Assembly: GCA_910588885.1 (NCBI GenBank)
Contig: CAJUSQ010000032.1
Coordinates: forward strand, 1 to 23,575
Length of the DNA: 23,575 bases
Source of the DNA: an uncultured Lachnospiraceae bacterium
GTDB lineage: Bacteria > Bacillota > Clostridia > Lachnospirales > Lachnospiraceae
Direction: 5' to 3'
Positions 1 through 7,232 of the stretch are shown here, one piece after another. Positions within the stretch are counted from its first letter, which is position 1, and each line of letters opens with the position of its first letter. Below the pieces are notes generated by a model. The model saw nothing but the letters and a program-made list of their open reading frames with translations. It ran no database searches and had not been told where the DNA came from. A program made the translations under genes and the position numbers.

Positions 1-90
1 TGTCTGCTGTCTTAAACACAATTTTAAGTTTTCTCCTTATCTGGGTTCATACATTTATAAAAAATTATATAAAAATGCTATATAAGATGA

Positions 91-996
91 TTACAAATCA
101 TGGAATCTCCTCTTTGCAAATTCCGAGTTCAGAAATGCTTGTGCGGCGTCTGTTTCGGCTCTGCCTTTCTTGCGGGCCAGGACAAGGGTCAGAGGAACGG
201 AGGGGCTTAGGGGAAGAGCCGTAATATTATGATGGCGGAATATATCCAGGTTGCTGCGGGGCATCAGGCTGATCCCCTCGCCTACCGTAACGGCGCTTAA
301 GATGGATTCAACGCGGGCGTTGCGCAGAATGCGGGCCGGGATATTTTGGATCTGAAATTGCTCCAGACACACCTGATAGACGGAGGTGTAGCGGTGCATC
401 AGGATGAAATCCTGGTCTGCCAGGGCGGTCAGGGGGACGGGGATTTGATTTGCCCGAAAGGCGGCGGCCAGGGGATGGGAGGAAGGGACGACGGCCGTAA
501 GCTCGTCCTCCGCCAGGATAAAAGATTCGCAATTGGAATGTTTGATCAGGTGGGCACGGGCAATGATAAAATCGAATTTGTGATTGTTCAGGCCCGAGAG
601 CAGCTCCGGTTCCTCTGCTTCGGAAAGCTGCAGGGAAATATCCGGATATGCAAGGCAGAAGCGCTTCAGCCGGGGAGTCAGGCCGTACTGCATCAGGACC
701 GGCAGCGCTCCGATCCGGATTTCCCGCCGGGCAGCGGTACGGTAGGCGTCCATTTGGGAAAGCATCCGCTGGTATTGCCTGGTAAGTACCAGGGCTTCTT
801 TGTAAAAGGCTTCGCCTGCAGGGGTCAGGAATGCCTTTCGCCTGCTTCGGTCCAGCAGCGTCAGATCCAGTTCTTTTTCCAATTTCATGATCTGCTTAGA
901 TAGTGCGGATTGCGTCATATGCACTGCTTCCGCAGCGTCCAGGAAGGTATGATCCTCCGCAGCGTGGATGAAAGAATTTAATTGTTCAAAGGTCAT
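91..996 (-). CDS. LysR-family transcriptional regulator (divergent from UbiD operon)
   Basis: This is a 301-residue protein of normal LysR length. An N-terminal winged helix-turn-helix occupies about residues 2-62, with the usual pattern (LNSFIHAAEDHTFLDAAEAV, then TQSALSKQI and LTPAG). A periplasmic-binding-like effector domain follows from about residue 90. The ATG at 996 is preceded by AAAGGAG at good spacing, which fixes the start. The gene diverges from the decarboxylase operon at 1240 across a 243-base region that carries a LysR box. By analogy with regulators of gallate and hydroxybenzoate decarboxylase operons, I infer that it senses an aromatic acid and activates that operon. One candidate promoter for this gene overlaps the box, which would permit autorepression. 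The family call is certain; the effector is inference. Confidence 0.93.
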   Translation of the reverse strand: MTFEQLNSFIHAAEDHTFLDAAEAVHMTQSALSKQIMKLEKELDLTLLDRSRRKAFLTPAGEAFYKEALVLTRQYQRMLSQMDAYRTAARREIRIGALPVLMQYGLTPRLKRFCLAYPDISLQLSEAEEPELLSGLNNHKFDFIIARAHLIKHSNCESFILAEDELTAVVPSSHPLAAAFRANQIPVPLTALADQDFILMHRYTSVYQVCLEQFQIQNIPARILRNARVESILSAVTVGEGISLMPRSNLDIFRHHNITALPLSPSVPLTLVLARKKGRAETDAAQAFLNSEFAKRRFHDL

Positions 997-1085
997 AGGG
1001 GCTCCTTTCGTTCAAAAGACGGTTTTGGGCTGTCGGAAATTGTCCGGCGCCGGTTTGCGGAAATCGGCGGTAAACGGATTAAAAT

Positions 1086-1100
1086 ATTCCGATATGGAAT
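1086..1100. promoter_or_regulatory. LysR-type operator between the regulator and UbiD operon
   Basis: The 15 bases ATTCC-GATAT-GGAAT form a perfect inverted repeat with 5-base arms and contain the T-N11-A core typical of LysR sites. The centre lies about 63 bases upstream of the start point predicted for the UbiD promoter, the usual place of a LysR recognition site. It also overlaps the start point of the candidate promoter on the minus strand. Binding is inferred from position and symmetry. Confidence 0.6.
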
Positions 1101-1102
1101 CT

Positions 1103-1131
1103 ATTGTAGCAGAACTTGAATTGATTGTACA
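1103..1131 (-). promoter_or_regulatory. Candidate promoter of the LysR gene
   Basis: On the minus strand TGTACA (1131-1126) and TACAAT (1108-1103) are 17 bases apart. The start would fall near 1096, inside the LysR operator. It overlaps the divergent UbiD promoter face to face. The -35 match is weak. Confidence 0.35.
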
Positions 1132-1149
1132 GGAAGGAATTGTTATACT
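1121..1149 (+). promoter_or_regulatory. Sigma-70-type promoter of the UbiD operon
   Basis: TTGATT (1121-1126) and TATACT (1144-1149) are separated by exactly 17 bases. The predicted start is near 1156, leaving a leader of about 84 bases before the ATG at 1240. Confidence 0.65.
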
Positions 1150-1239
1150 TTCCATAATAAGTTTACATTGTGACTGCGGATGGTGTAAAGGGTCATGATA
1201 GTGTAGGCAATCCGGAAGAAATGTTACGGAGGGAGCGAA

Positions 1240-2709
1240 ATGGAAGAGGAAGTAAGAGATTTACGCAGTGCTTTGAGGCGGCTGCAGCAGACTCCGGGGC
1301 AGTTGATTACAACGGATGTGGAGGTGGATCCGAAAGCGGAGCTGTCCGGGGTTTATCGTCATGTGGGGGCAGGCGGAACCGTGATGCGGCCCACGAAGGA
1401 AGGGCCGGCCATGATTTTTGAAAATGTGAAAGGCCATTCGGGGACGAAGGTGGCGATTGGAATATTGGCAAGCCGGAAACGGGTAGGGCTTCTTTTGGAC
1501 TGTCCTCCCGAGGAGCTGGGAAAGCATTTGTACCGGAGTGTGACAAATCCGGTCCCGCCTGTGTTGGCAAAAGGGCCTGCGCCCTGCCAGGAGGTGGTGC
1601 ACCGGGCCGGAGATCCGGATTTTGATCTGCATCGGCTGGTTCCTGCGCCGACCAATACACCGGATGATGCAGGGCCCTATTTAACGATGGGGATGTGTTA
1701 TGCCACCCATCCGGATACCGGGCGTTCGGATGTAACGATCCATCGGCTTTGTATCCAGGGAAAAGAGGAGCTTTCGATTTTTTTCACACCGGGGGCCAGG
1801 CATATTGGGGCAATGGCGGAACGGGCGGAGGAATTGGGCCAAAAGCTTCCGATTTCCATCAGCATCGGGGTGGACCCGGCCATTGAAATCGGTTCCTGTT
1901 TTGAACCGCCGACAACGCCCTTCGGCTATGACGAGCTGGCTGTTGCCGGGGCGCTGCGGGGAGAGCCGGTGGCCCTGTGCCAATGTGTGACGATTCCGGA
2001 ACGGGCCATTGCCAATGCAGAGTATGTAATAGAAGGGGAGATACTGCCCCATGTCAGGGTAAAAGAAGACCAGAACAGCCATACCGGATATGCGATGCCG
2101 GAATTTCCCGGGTATACCGGGCCTGCCAGCAGTCAATGTTGGATGATTCGGGTAACGGCTGTTACCCATCGGAGCAATCCCATTCTGCAGACCTGTATCG
2201 GCCCCAGTGAAGAGCATGTGTCCATGGCGGGGATTCCTACGGAGGCCAGTATCTATGGAATGGTGGAAAAGGCCATGCCGGGCAGGCTTTTGAATGTATA
2301 CTGCACCTCGGCGGGAGGGGGCAAATACATGGCCGTTTTGCAGTTTCGAAAACGGGAGGCCAGTGATGAGGGAAGGCAGCGTCAGGCGGCACTTTTGGCA
2401 TTTTCCGCCTTCAGTGAGCTGAAACATGTGTTCTTGGTGGATGAAGATGTGGACTTGTTTGATATGAACGATGTGCTTTGGGCAATGAATACCCGGTTTC
2501 AGGGGGATGTGGATGTGATTACGATCCCGGGCGTGCGCTGCCATCCACTGGATCCCTCCAATGATCCGGCTTTTTCGCCGTCTATCCTGGATCACGGAAT
2601 TGCCTGTAAGACCATTTTTGACTGTACCGTTCCGTTTGATTTGAAAGAAAACTTTATCCGGGCCAGGTTTATGAACATAGATCGGAAAAAGTGGGAGAAT
2701 GAACTATGA
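1240..2709 (+). CDS. UbiD-family prenylated-FMN decarboxylase (gallate/hydroxybenzoate type)
   Basis: This 489-residue protein matches the length of bacterial UbiD and gallate decarboxylase LpdC proteins. UbiD enzymes remove CO2 from unsaturated or aromatic acids with prenylated FMN and a divalent metal. Visible family signatures are DVTIHR at 164-169 in the region of the conserved Arg that contacts the cofactor, DELAVAGALRG at 231-241 with the likely metal-site Glu232, PEFPGYTG at 287-294 with the probable catalytic acid Glu288, and VDEDVD...WAMNTRFQGD at about 400-423. The start has a strong GGAGGGAG site. UbiX and LpdD-like genes overlap in tandem and a LysR gene diverges. That context favours a dedicated catabolic hydroxybenzoate decarboxylase over ubiquinone synthesis. 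The substrate cannot be told from sequence. Confidence 0.93.
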   Translation: MEEEVRDLRSALRRLQQTPGQLITTDVEVDPKAELSGVYRHVGAGGTVMRPTKEGPAMIFENVKGHSGTKVAIGILASRKRVGLLLDCPPEELGKHLYRSVTNPVPPVLAKGPAPCQEVVHRAGDPDFDLHRLVPAPTNTPDDAGPYLTMGMCYATHPDTGRSDVTIHRLCIQGKEELSIFFTPGARHIGAMAERAEELGQKLPISISIGVDPAIEIGSCFEPPTTPFGYDELAVAGALRGEPVALCQCVTIPERAIANAEYVIEGEILPHVRVKEDQNSHTGYAMPEFPGYTGPASSQCWMIRVTAVTHRSNPILQTCIGPSEEHVSMAGIPTEASIYGMVEKAMPGRLLNVYCTSAGGGKYMAVLQFRKREASDEGRQRQAALLAFSAFSELKHVFLVDEDVDLFDMNDVLWAMNTRFQGDVDVITIPGVRCHPLDPSNDPAFSPSILDHGIACKTIFDCTVPFDLKENFIRARFMNIDRKKWENEL

Positions 2710-3290
2710 AGGAAACAAAAAAGAGGATTATAGTAGGCGCTTCCGGGGCCAGCGGGATGCCCATTTTAATCCGGTGCCTGAAGCTGATCAAAGAAGCGCC
2801 GGACTATGAAGCGTATCTGATTATGAGCAACAATGCGAAGAAGACGTTGGAGCAGGAAACACAGGAAACGGCAGAGAGCTTAGCCCTGCTGGCAGATGAG
2901 GTGATTTCCCCGAAGGAAATCGGGGCGGCGCCGGCCAGCGGGTCCTTCCGGACAGAAGGGATGCTGATTGTGCCCTGCAGCATGAAGACCCTGGCAGGAA
3001 TTTATGGGGGCTATTCGGAGAACCTGATTCTGCGGGCTGCGGATGTGACTCTGAAGGAACAAAGGCCCCTGGTGCTTGCCGCCAGGGAAACGCCGTTAAG
3101 CGGGATTCATCTTAGGAATATGTATGAGCTGTCCAGGCTTCCCGGGGTGCACATCATTCCGCCTATGATGGTATTCTACCATCAGCCCAGGGACATTGAG
3201 GACATGGTGTATCATATTGCGGCGAAGCTGGTGGAGCCCTTTGGGATTAAAGCAGAAAAATACCGGAGATGGGAAGGGATTTCGTTGTGA
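2706..3290 (+). CDS. ubiX: UbiX-family flavin prenyltransferase
   Basis: This 194-residue protein makes prenylated FMN, the cofactor of the preceding UbiD enzyme, from reduced FMN and dimethylallyl (pyro)phosphate. The family pattern is complete. The flavin-binding GASGASG is at 11-17, Ser41 follows the second strand, PCSMKTLAGI is at 90-99 and Arg110 precedes AADV. RETP is at 127-130, PP at 152-153, and FY at 157-158 is followed by P-x-D-I-E-D. The ATG overlaps the UbiD stop as ATGA, so translation is probably coupled. In lpd-type operons the corresponding gene is lpdB. The role in supplying cofactor to the neighbouring decarboxylase is inferred from the tight operon. Confidence 0.94.
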   Translation: MKETKKRIIVGASGASGMPILIRCLKLIKEAPDYEAYLIMSNNAKKTLEQETQETAESLALLADEVISPKEIGAAPASGSFRTEGMLIVPCSMKTLAGIYGGYSENLILRAADVTLKEQRPLVLAARETPLSGIHLRNMYELSRLPGVHIIPPMMVFYHQPRDIEDMVYHIAAKLVEPFGIKAEKYRRWEGISL

Positions 3291-3670
3291 AAACATTTAC
3301 GCAGAAACAGATGCAGTACAAGCTGCCCTTTACGGAGATTCAGATTTCCATTGCAGAGATCGGACGGGATTACCATATTTTGATTGGCGGCGGGGATGTT
3401 TATCACATCGGCTGTACCGTACTGGCGGAGCCAAGGCCCTCCCTGTCAGGAAACGGCACTGTCAGCAGTACTTCTTCGGTTCTGAACCGCAGCGGCCATA
3501 AAGACGAGCATGTGTGCCGGAGCATTGCGGAAACCGTAGCGGCCAAAAAGAATGCGGCAGTGGTCTGTTCCGGCGGAATTCACCTGGATCAGATTACACC
3601 CCGGCAGATTGAAATGCTGCAAAAAGGGGTAGCGGAGATGGCGGCTCTGATTTTGGCGGCAATCGGATAA
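3287..3670 (+). CDS. lpdD: LpdD-like prenylated-flavin chaperone / decarboxylase accessory protein
   Basis: This is a small protein of 127 residues. It resembles the LpdD/gallate decarboxylase subunit D family, which accompanies UbiD and UbiX genes in hydroxybenzoate decarboxylase operons and is thought to help the decarboxylase receive its cofactor. The body has a glycine-rich ILIGGGDVYHIG, a polar SxxxNRSGHKDEHV segment and AAVVCSGGIHLDQIT followed by a C-terminal helix. I choose the GTG at 3287, which overlaps the ubiX stop as GTGA and has GGGAAGGGA seven bases upstream. An in-frame ATG at 3269 would lie further inside ubiX and has a poorer site. Its presence is the best evidence that this is an lpd-like operon. 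The exact biochemical role is from family knowledge only. Confidence 0.75.
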   Translation: MKTFTQKQMQYKLPFTEIQISIAEIGRDYHILIGGGDVYHIGCTVLAEPRPSLSGNGTVSSTSSVLNRSGHKDEHVCRSIAETVAAKKNAAVVCSGGIHLDQITPRQIEMLQKGVAEMAALILAAIG

Positions 3671-3819
3671 GCGGATCGAAAAAGGGCTGTTTACAAGCTG
3701 CGGGATTTTTTGACAAAAGGGGAATGTCTAACCCACCCCCAATGGGTCGATCGAATAGGCTTTTCAGAGCGGATTTTATGATATTTTACTTCAAAAAAAG
3801 CAGATTTCATGCCATTTTC

Positions 3820-3849
3820 TTGAAAAATAAAAAAGAATGCCGATATATC
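3820..3849 (+). promoter_or_regulatory. Candidate promoter for the helical protein gene
   Basis: TTGAAA (3820-3825) and TATATC (3844-3849) are 18 bases apart in an AT-rich stretch. The predicted start is near 3856. Confidence 0.45.
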
Positions 3850-3874
3850 CTATAGAAGGAGCTTTGGAATGTTT

Positions 3875-3908
3875 CGGAACCTGTATTCCAATTAAGAAAA
3901 AGGTTCCG
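3875..3908 (+). promoter_or_regulatory. Leader inverted repeat upstream of the helical protein gene
   Basis: CGGAACC (3875-3881) and GGTTCCG (3902-3908) are perfect 7-base arms around a 20-base loop. They lie between the predicted start point and the ribosome binding site. There is no T-run, so it is a leader hairpin or an operator rather than an intrinsic terminator. Confidence 0.4.
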
Positions 3909-3944
3909 TAGGAAAAGCCCGCGTAGGTCAAGGAGGATAACGGT

Positions 3945-4784
3945 ATGGGCATGATCATCGGAAGGGATTCTGCGGTAAGGACAATTACGCTGCGGAATCG
4001 GGACGGAAGTGCGGCAGGGACGATAAGCGTTTCCAGATCCAACAACAAGAATAAGAAAAAATTAAAACGGCTGCAGTATAATTTTAAAGGGATGTCCACA
4101 GCAATTTTACGGGCCAAAACCTCGGGAAGCGCACGGCAGGCGGTGACAAAAACCCGCACGGCCGCGGCCGTACTCCGCAAGAAGCTGAAATGCGGGGAGT
4201 ATGATGACGAAGAGCTGAAAATGGCGATTATCCATGCGGATCAGATGGTGAAGATTGCCAAGAAGCGGATGAAGCATCTGCAGGAGGAGGAACGCTTGAA
4301 AAAAGGCGGTTTCTGTGAAGCGGAGATGGAGGAATATGAGGAACAGGATCTGGAATATCCGGAGCTGACCGGAGAGGAAGAAATCGACGTGGAGGAGCTG
4401 AAGCGGCTGATGGAAGAGATGCAGGAGCTTCAGGAGGAAGTGATGGAATCCGACGGCTTCGGTGATCTGGAGGAATTGGCCGAGGTCCTGCGGGCAGATA
4501 TGGATCCGGAGGATTTGGAGCTTTTGAAGAAGAAGCACAGATCCGATGAGCTGCGGGAAATCGCGGAAGCGGATATGAAATATCTGAAAGCGTTTTTTCA
4601 GAAATTAGAGCGGGATAAACAGGCCGCTATGAGCAGCAGCGGAGGCGGGGACAGCAATAGCAGCAGCGGCGGCAGTTACACCGGCAGCGGCGTATCTCTG
4701 GAGCTGTCCGGAATGGCACAGCCGGTGCCGGCAGCAGGCGCACCGATGCCGGCAGCAGGCGCCAGTTTGGACGTGACGGTGTAA
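3945..4784 (+). CDS. Uncharacterised charged helical protein with Gly/Ser linker and PAAGA tail
   Basis: This is a 279-residue soluble protein of unknown function with an excellent AAGGAGG site before the ATG. It has no signal peptide or membrane segment. Residues 1-30 look like a short beta-rich head. Residues 33-120 are strongly basic and helical (NKNKKKLKRLQYNFKG, AKKRMKHLQEEE). Residues 123-225 are strongly acidic and probably coiled coil (EEEIDVEELKRLMEEMQELQ). Residues 229-250 form a Ser/Gly linker, and residues 257-274 contain two copies of a P-x-PAAGA unit. Its composition recalls conserved hypothetical proteins of Lachnospiraceae, but I cannot assign a function. A small membrane-peptide gene lies downstream on the same strand. 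Confidence 0.85.
   Translation: MGMIIGRDSAVRTITLRNRDGSAAGTISVSRSNNKNKKKLKRLQYNFKGMSTAILRAKTSGSARQAVTKTRTAAAVLRKKLKCGEYDDEELKMAIIHADQMVKIAKKRMKHLQEEERLKKGGFCEAEMEEYEEQDLEYPELTGEEEIDVEELKRLMEEMQELQEEVMESDGFGDLEELAEVLRADMDPEDLELLKKKHRSDELREIAEADMKYLKAFFQKLERDKQAAMSSSGGGDSNSSSGGSYTGSGVSLELSGMAQPVPAAGAPMPAAGASLDVTV
4722..4763 (+). repeat. 21-bp tandem repeat in the 3' end of the helical protein gene
   Basis: Two adjacent 21-base units at 4722-4742 and 4743-4763 match at 19 of 21 positions. They encode PVPAAGA and PMPAAGA. Being a multiple of three, the unit can expand or contract without breaking the frame. Confidence 0.85.
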
Positions 4785-4887
4785 GGGACAAATTTTATGC
4801 AATTGGGGCTTCCTTTTTTGAAAATGATATGCTATCATGGAAGACAGGAACTAAAAATAAGAATTGAAGAAAAGTGAGATGAGATAG

Positions 4888-4998
4888 ATGCTGGTATTTT
4901 TGATTGGCGGAGTTGTCCTGATTGCAGTAATTGTGGCAGTTGTATCATCGGTAGCCGGTACGGTTGCAGCGGTGGCAGATGAAGATTCGGAAGATTAG
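4888..4998 (+). CDS. Small single-pass membrane peptide, 36 residues
   Basis: The ATG at 4888 opens a 36-residue peptide. Residues 2-30 are almost entirely hydrophobic (MLVFLIGGVVLIAVIVAVV, then small residues), and the acidic tail DEDSED follows. This is the shape of a single transmembrane helix with a charged end. The upstream GTGAGATGAG is only a fair ribosome binding site. The reading frame ends well before a strong hairpin at 5116-5142. There is no family I recognise. The clean amphipathic design argues for a real gene, but the length makes chance possible. A role in a membrane complex, or with the helical protein just upstream, would be speculation. Confidence 0.55.
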   Translation: MLVFLIGGVVLIAVIVAVVSSVAGTVAAVADEDSED

Positions 4999-5115
4999 AA
5001 CACAGAAGGTGCGGATGTGAAGAAGCCCGCCATGAGCTTGCGGAGAGATCCGGATTTAAGTGATAGGTTTGCAGAAGGAGATCCGGGTTTTGGGAAAATA
5101 GGAATTGGAATAAAG

Positions 5116-5142
5116 GCCAAGCGGAAGAGCGTTCCGCTTGGC
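5116..5142 (+). terminator. Strong hairpin before the MATE gene
   Basis: GCCAAGCGGAA (5116-5126) pairs perfectly with TTCCGCTTGGC (5132-5142) around a 5-base loop and is followed by TTATTCTT. It fits an intrinsic terminator for the 3945-4998 genes, although the T-run is broken. It lies 49 bases before the MATE start, so read-through control of MATE is also possible. Confidence 0.7.
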
Positions 5143-5191
5143 TTATTCTTCGTAAAAAAGAATAAAGAACATATGTTTGGAGAAGAGAAGG

Positions 5192-6535
5192 ATGAATGAA
5201 AAACGGGATTTTTATAAAAGGGTTGCGGGACTGGTGATCCCGATGGCGCTGCAGAATCTGATGAATGTAGCCGTGCAGTCGGCGGATGTGGTTATGCTGG
5301 GCCGGGTAGGGGAAAAGGCGTTGTCGGCGGCATCCCTGGGAGGGCAGGTAAATTTTATACTAAGCCTTTTTTTATTTGGACTGACATCCGGGGCTTCGGT
5401 GCTGTGCGCCCAATATTGGGGAAAGAAGGATTTAAAGTCCATAGAAGTGATTACGGGACTCTGCCTGCGTCTTTCACTGCTGATCGGCCTTGGCGTAACC
5501 TTGCTTACGCTGGCATTTCCCGGCGGGATCATGCGGATTTTGACCTCGGACGGACAGGTTCTGGAGCTGGGTGTGGAATATTTACGGGCTGTCTGTGTAT
5601 CCTATGTATTGATGACTTTTACCTCCGTGTATCTGAATATTATGCGGAGTATGGAACGAGTAGTGGTTTCGACGGTGATTTATGCTGCCTCTCTGGTAAT
5701 TAATATTATTGTAAATGCCCTTTTGATTTTCGGCATCGGCCCCTTTCCGGAACTTGGGGTTGTGGGTGCGGCCGTTGGGACCGTGATTGCCCGGCTGGCA
5801 GAATGCGCCATGGTGCTGGTTCACAATCAATGGAAAAACGGCTTGATCTACTTTGGGCCGAAGCTGCTGGTGGTTAAGAACCAGCTGCTTTCCCGGGATT
5901 TTCTAAAAATATCCGGGCCGGTTATCATCAACGAGGTGCTTTGGGGGATCGGAATGTCTGCAACGGCTGCGATTTTAGGGCAGCTGGGAAGCGAAGCGGC
6001 TTCTGCCAATGCGATTGTACAGGTGGTGCGCCAGCTTTCCACCGTGGTTTCCTTCGGGATTGCCAGCGCCACGGCCATTACGGTAGGAAAAGCCATCGGA
6101 GAGGGAAAAAAGGAGCTGGCCAAGGAATATGGGGGACGCTTTATTAAAATCATCGCGGTCAGCGGCAGTGTGGGCAGCATGATCGTTTTGGCTGTCCGGC
6201 CTGTTGTAATGGCGGTGATGGAGCTGACGCCGACAGCAAAGGGATATTTGTCGGTTATGATGTTTTTAATGGCGGCCTACGTGTGGCTGCAGGCGTTCAA
6301 TACGCTGATGGTAGTGGGCGTTTTCCGGGGCGGCGGAGATACCAGGTTCGGCCTGGTGCTGGAGGTGATCGGCCTGTGGGGATTTTCGGTATTTTTGGGG
6401 AGCATTGCCGCGTTCGTATTGGAGCTTAGCGTTCCGCTGGTGGCGGCGGTGATTCTTTTGGATGAGTATGTAAAATTTCCGCTGATTGTCCATCGTTACC
6501 GAACCTATAAATGGCTTCAGGATGTGACACGGTAG
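5192..6535 (+). CDS. MATE-family multidrug efflux transporter
   Basis: This is a 447-residue, 12-helix membrane protein of the MatE superfamily (DinF/NorM-like), which exports drugs or metabolites in exchange for Na+ or H+. Two homologous halves are visible. The first starts at about residue 10 (VIPMALQNLMNVAVQSADVV, then MLGRVGEKALSAASLGGQ) and the second at about 235 (ISGPVIINEVLWGIGMSATA). A MFRGGGD-like turn (VFRGGGDTRFG) lies in the C-terminal half. I choose the ATG at 5192, with GGAGAAGAGAAGG immediately upstream. A TTG at 5177 would add five residues but removes that site. The response regulator begins only 22 bases after its stop with its own strong site, so the two may be co-transcribed. 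The substrate is unknown. Confidence 0.93.
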   Translation: MNEKRDFYKRVAGLVIPMALQNLMNVAVQSADVVMLGRVGEKALSAASLGGQVNFILSLFLFGLTSGASVLCAQYWGKKDLKSIEVITGLCLRLSLLIGLGVTLLTLAFPGGIMRILTSDGQVLELGVEYLRAVCVSYVLMTFTSVYLNIMRSMERVVVSTVIYAASLVINIIVNALLIFGIGPFPELGVVGAAVGTVIARLAECAMVLVHNQWKNGLIYFGPKLLVVKNQLLSRDFLKISGPVIINEVLWGIGMSATAAILGQLGSEAASANAIVQVVRQLSTVVSFGIASATAITVGKAIGEGKKELAKEYGGRFIKIIAVSGSVGSMIVLAVRPVVMAVMELTPTAKGYLSVMMFLMAAYVWLQAFNTLMVVGVFRGGGDTRFGLVLEVIGLWGFSVFLGSIAAFVLELSVPLVAAVILLDEYVKFPLIVHRYRTYKWLQDVTR

Positions 6536-6557
6536 ATGTTTAAGGGAGGCGGTATCT

Positions 6558-7232
6558 ATGCGGGATAAAATATTGATTGTGGATGATGAAACAGACATCG
6601 TTTCCATGCTGAAGGATTACTTTGAATGGAATGGCTACGATGTGCTGACGGCATCCGGCGGTTTGGAAGCAATAAAGAAAGCGGAAATGCAGCCAGATCT
6701 GATACTGCTCGACATTAATATGCCCGATATTGACGGAATGGAGGTCTGTTCCAGAATACGGGATTTTGTATCCTGCCCCATATTGTTTTTAACAGCCCGA
6801 ATGGAAGAACGTGATAAAATCAAAGGGTTCGGCATCGGGGCAGACGATTATATTGTGAAGCCATTTTCCGTTGAGGAACTTGGGGCAAGGGTTTCCGCCC
6901 ATATAAGACGGGAACGCCGCCAGAGGGAATCGGCAAACGTCCGGTTTGACGATAAGCTGACAATCGATTATACCCGGAGATGCCTTTACCGTGACGGAGG
7001 ACAGATACCTCTTGTGAAAAAAGAATTTGATATTGTAGAACTGCTGTCCCAGCATCCGGGACAGATTTTTGATAAAGAGCGTATCTATGAACTCCTATGG
7101 GGCTATGACCATGAGGGGGAAGCCTCCGTTGTGGCGGAACATATCCGCCGTATCCGAATCAAATTCAAAGACGCAGGAATAAAACCGTATATTGAAACCG
7201 TGTGGGGAGTGGGATACCGGTGGACAAAATAA
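6558..7232 (+). CDS. OmpR-family response regulator
   Basis: This 224-residue protein has an N-terminal receiver domain (about 4-115) and a C-terminal winged-helix DNA-binding domain (about 128-222). Key receiver residues are all present: Asp9/Asp10, phosphorylation site Asp52 (LILLDINMPDIDG), Thr79 and Lys101 (KPFS). The C-terminal domain carries the typical VVAEHIRRIRIKF recognition helix and ends in WGVGYRW. A GGGAGGCGG site precedes the ATG. It overlaps the next gene, its partner kinase. Its likely target is the ABC operon at 8548, which is separated from the kinase by a terminator and so needs its own promoter. Confidence 0.95.
   Translation: MRDKILIVDDETDIVSMLKDYFEWNGYDVLTASGGLEAIKKAEMQPDLILLDINMPDIDGMEVCSRIRDFVSCPILFLTARMEERDKIKGFGIGADDYIVKPFSVEELGARVSAHIRRERRQRESANVRFDDKLTIDYTRRCLYRDGGQIPLVKKEFDIVELLSQHPGQIFDKERIYELLWGYDHEGEASVVAEHIRRIRIKFKDAGIKPYIETVWGVGYRWTK

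Larger units (their letters stand above)
3671..3944. other. Non-coding gap after the decarboxylase operon
   Basis: No convincing gene or clear U-tract terminator is visible. The first half holds only a weak 5-base hairpin (ACCCA...TGGGT near 3731-3747). The second half holds the promoter and leader hairpin of the next gene. Confidence 0.5.

Noticed and set aside
346..903. 185-codon open frame on the plus strand
   Set aside because: It lies wholly antisense to the LysR gene and its product is low in recognisable structure, whereas the minus-strand frame is a clear LysR protein.
968..1198. 76-codon frame across the divergent regulatory region
   Set aside because: It overlaps the LysR start, the operator and the promoter, and resembles no protein family.
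1681..2595. 304-codon frame antisense to the UbiD gene
   Set aside because: It is a long shadow frame in a codon-biased gene. The plus strand encodes conserved UbiD motifs.
4107..4538. 143-codon antisense frame rich in Leu and His
   Set aside because: It is the complement of the Glu/Lys/Leu-rich helical gene. The composition follows from that bias.
5017..5199. 60-codon frame before the MATE gene
   Set aside because: It spans the perfect hairpin at 5116-5142, runs into the MATE start and has no family likeness.
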